Below are positions 63,696 through 64,000 of a stretch of DNA of 64,000 bases, in pieces. Numbering within the stretch: position 1 is the first letter of the stretch; the number at the start of each line of letters is the position of its first letter. The notes beneath the pieces were generated by a model. It saw nothing but the letters and a program-made list of their open reading frames with translations, had not been told where the DNA came from and ran no database searches. The DNA is from a candidate division WOR-3 bacterium (GTDB lineage Bacteria > Hydrothermota > Hydrothermia > UBA1063). The position numbers and the translations under genes are program-made. Where the stretch lies: positions 897,866-961,865 of the forward strand of contig JBDRYS010000001.1 of assembly GCA_039803545.1 (NCBI GenBank), read 5' to 3'.

Positions 63696-64000
63696 ATTTT
63701 CCACCTCCTATCGTGGTCTGGATCTTTTGTTAACTCATTTATGCTCAAGCTACTCGCACATACGCTGTCAAAATTAGGAAAGTATGGAAACCGTTTACCC
63801 ACAGATCTATTTTCGGCAAGTATCAACTTTTATTTTCCCTGTTACATAACAAGAGGCATATTATTCGAATTATCATCATTCCCCTTCCCAACTTTCTAAT
63901 TCCACTTCGGGGATTTTAACTACCTGCGATATTCTATAATAACGCATTTGCAATATTATTAACAATGCAATTCAGAAAGTCAAGCTTTCCGCATTCATCA
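63696..64000. other. Gene-free end of window
   Basis: AT-rich, no ORF with a ribosome-binding site seen. It holds the upstream region of the nuclease gene; no strong promoter was recognised. Nothing else supportable. Confidence 0.4.

Overview
The window comes from a thermophilic, probably hyperthermophilic, bacterium with a Gram-negative (diderm) envelope. Reverse gyrase (27036-30470) is the hallmark of growth at very high temperature. WaaA, LptB, an LptA/OstA-like protein, a MacA/MacB/TolC-type efflux set, sigma-54 and two secreted proteins with C-terminal sorting domains point to a bacterium with an outer membrane. A lineage such as candidate phylum WOR-3/Hydrothermae fits this mix, but nothing here proves the taxon (no rRNA or tRNA gene was seen).

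Region 1 (1-17156) is a CRISPR-Cas locus read entirely on the + strand: split cas3'/cas3'', a six-gene type III effector cassette, a type I-A-like effector set (cas8a, cas7, cas5) and the adaptation genes cas4-cas1-cas2, then a leader and an array of 32 identical repeats. The type III cassette has the order Cmr1, Cmr6-like RAMP, Cas10, Cmr4, Cmr5, Cas5-like RAMP. Its Cas10 has lost the GGDD cyclase motif (YPDQ) and the HD dyad (HL). This matches what is known of subtype III-C. A DUF433/DUF5615 toxin-antitoxin pair with a frameshifted toxin sits between cas8a and cas7. No cas6 is present in the window.

Region 2 (17157-26786) holds a PaREP1/HEPN-like gene, an MgtA-like P-type ATPase behind a perfect consensus promoter and a ~200-nt leader, a PadR-controlled metal/metalloid operon (DUF5320, NifX-like, split ArsP-type permease, twice-frameshifted arsenite/bile-acid-type transporter), and a five-gene envelope-related operon in which four products carry the same short SHOCT-like motif.

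Region 3 (27036-38571) is housekeeping: reverse gyrase; MFS transporter, trpS, ribE and ispE on +; waaA, rpoN, lptB and lptA-like on -. Region 4 (38716-50155) is on the - strand: secreted BNR-repeat protein, multi-repeat amidase, beta-propeller protein, lipoprotein, MacB/MacA/TolC, M23 peptidase, nitroreductase and an acetyltransferase.

Region 5 (50284-64000) is a decayed and defence-rich stretch: a NYN-domain pseudogene behind a promoter/terminator unit, a second acetyltransferase, a membrane sensor-like protein, Mrr endonuclease, a type I restriction-modification operon (hsdM, an OLD-family ATPase/nuclease, hsdS, hsdR, a YgjP-like protease), a DUF91-type nuclease pseudogene, and an intact two-domain PD-(D/E)XK protein. 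Many genes overlap by 4 nt (ATGA). Several single-base frameshifts occur, some in homopolymers, so assembly error must be weighed against real decay.
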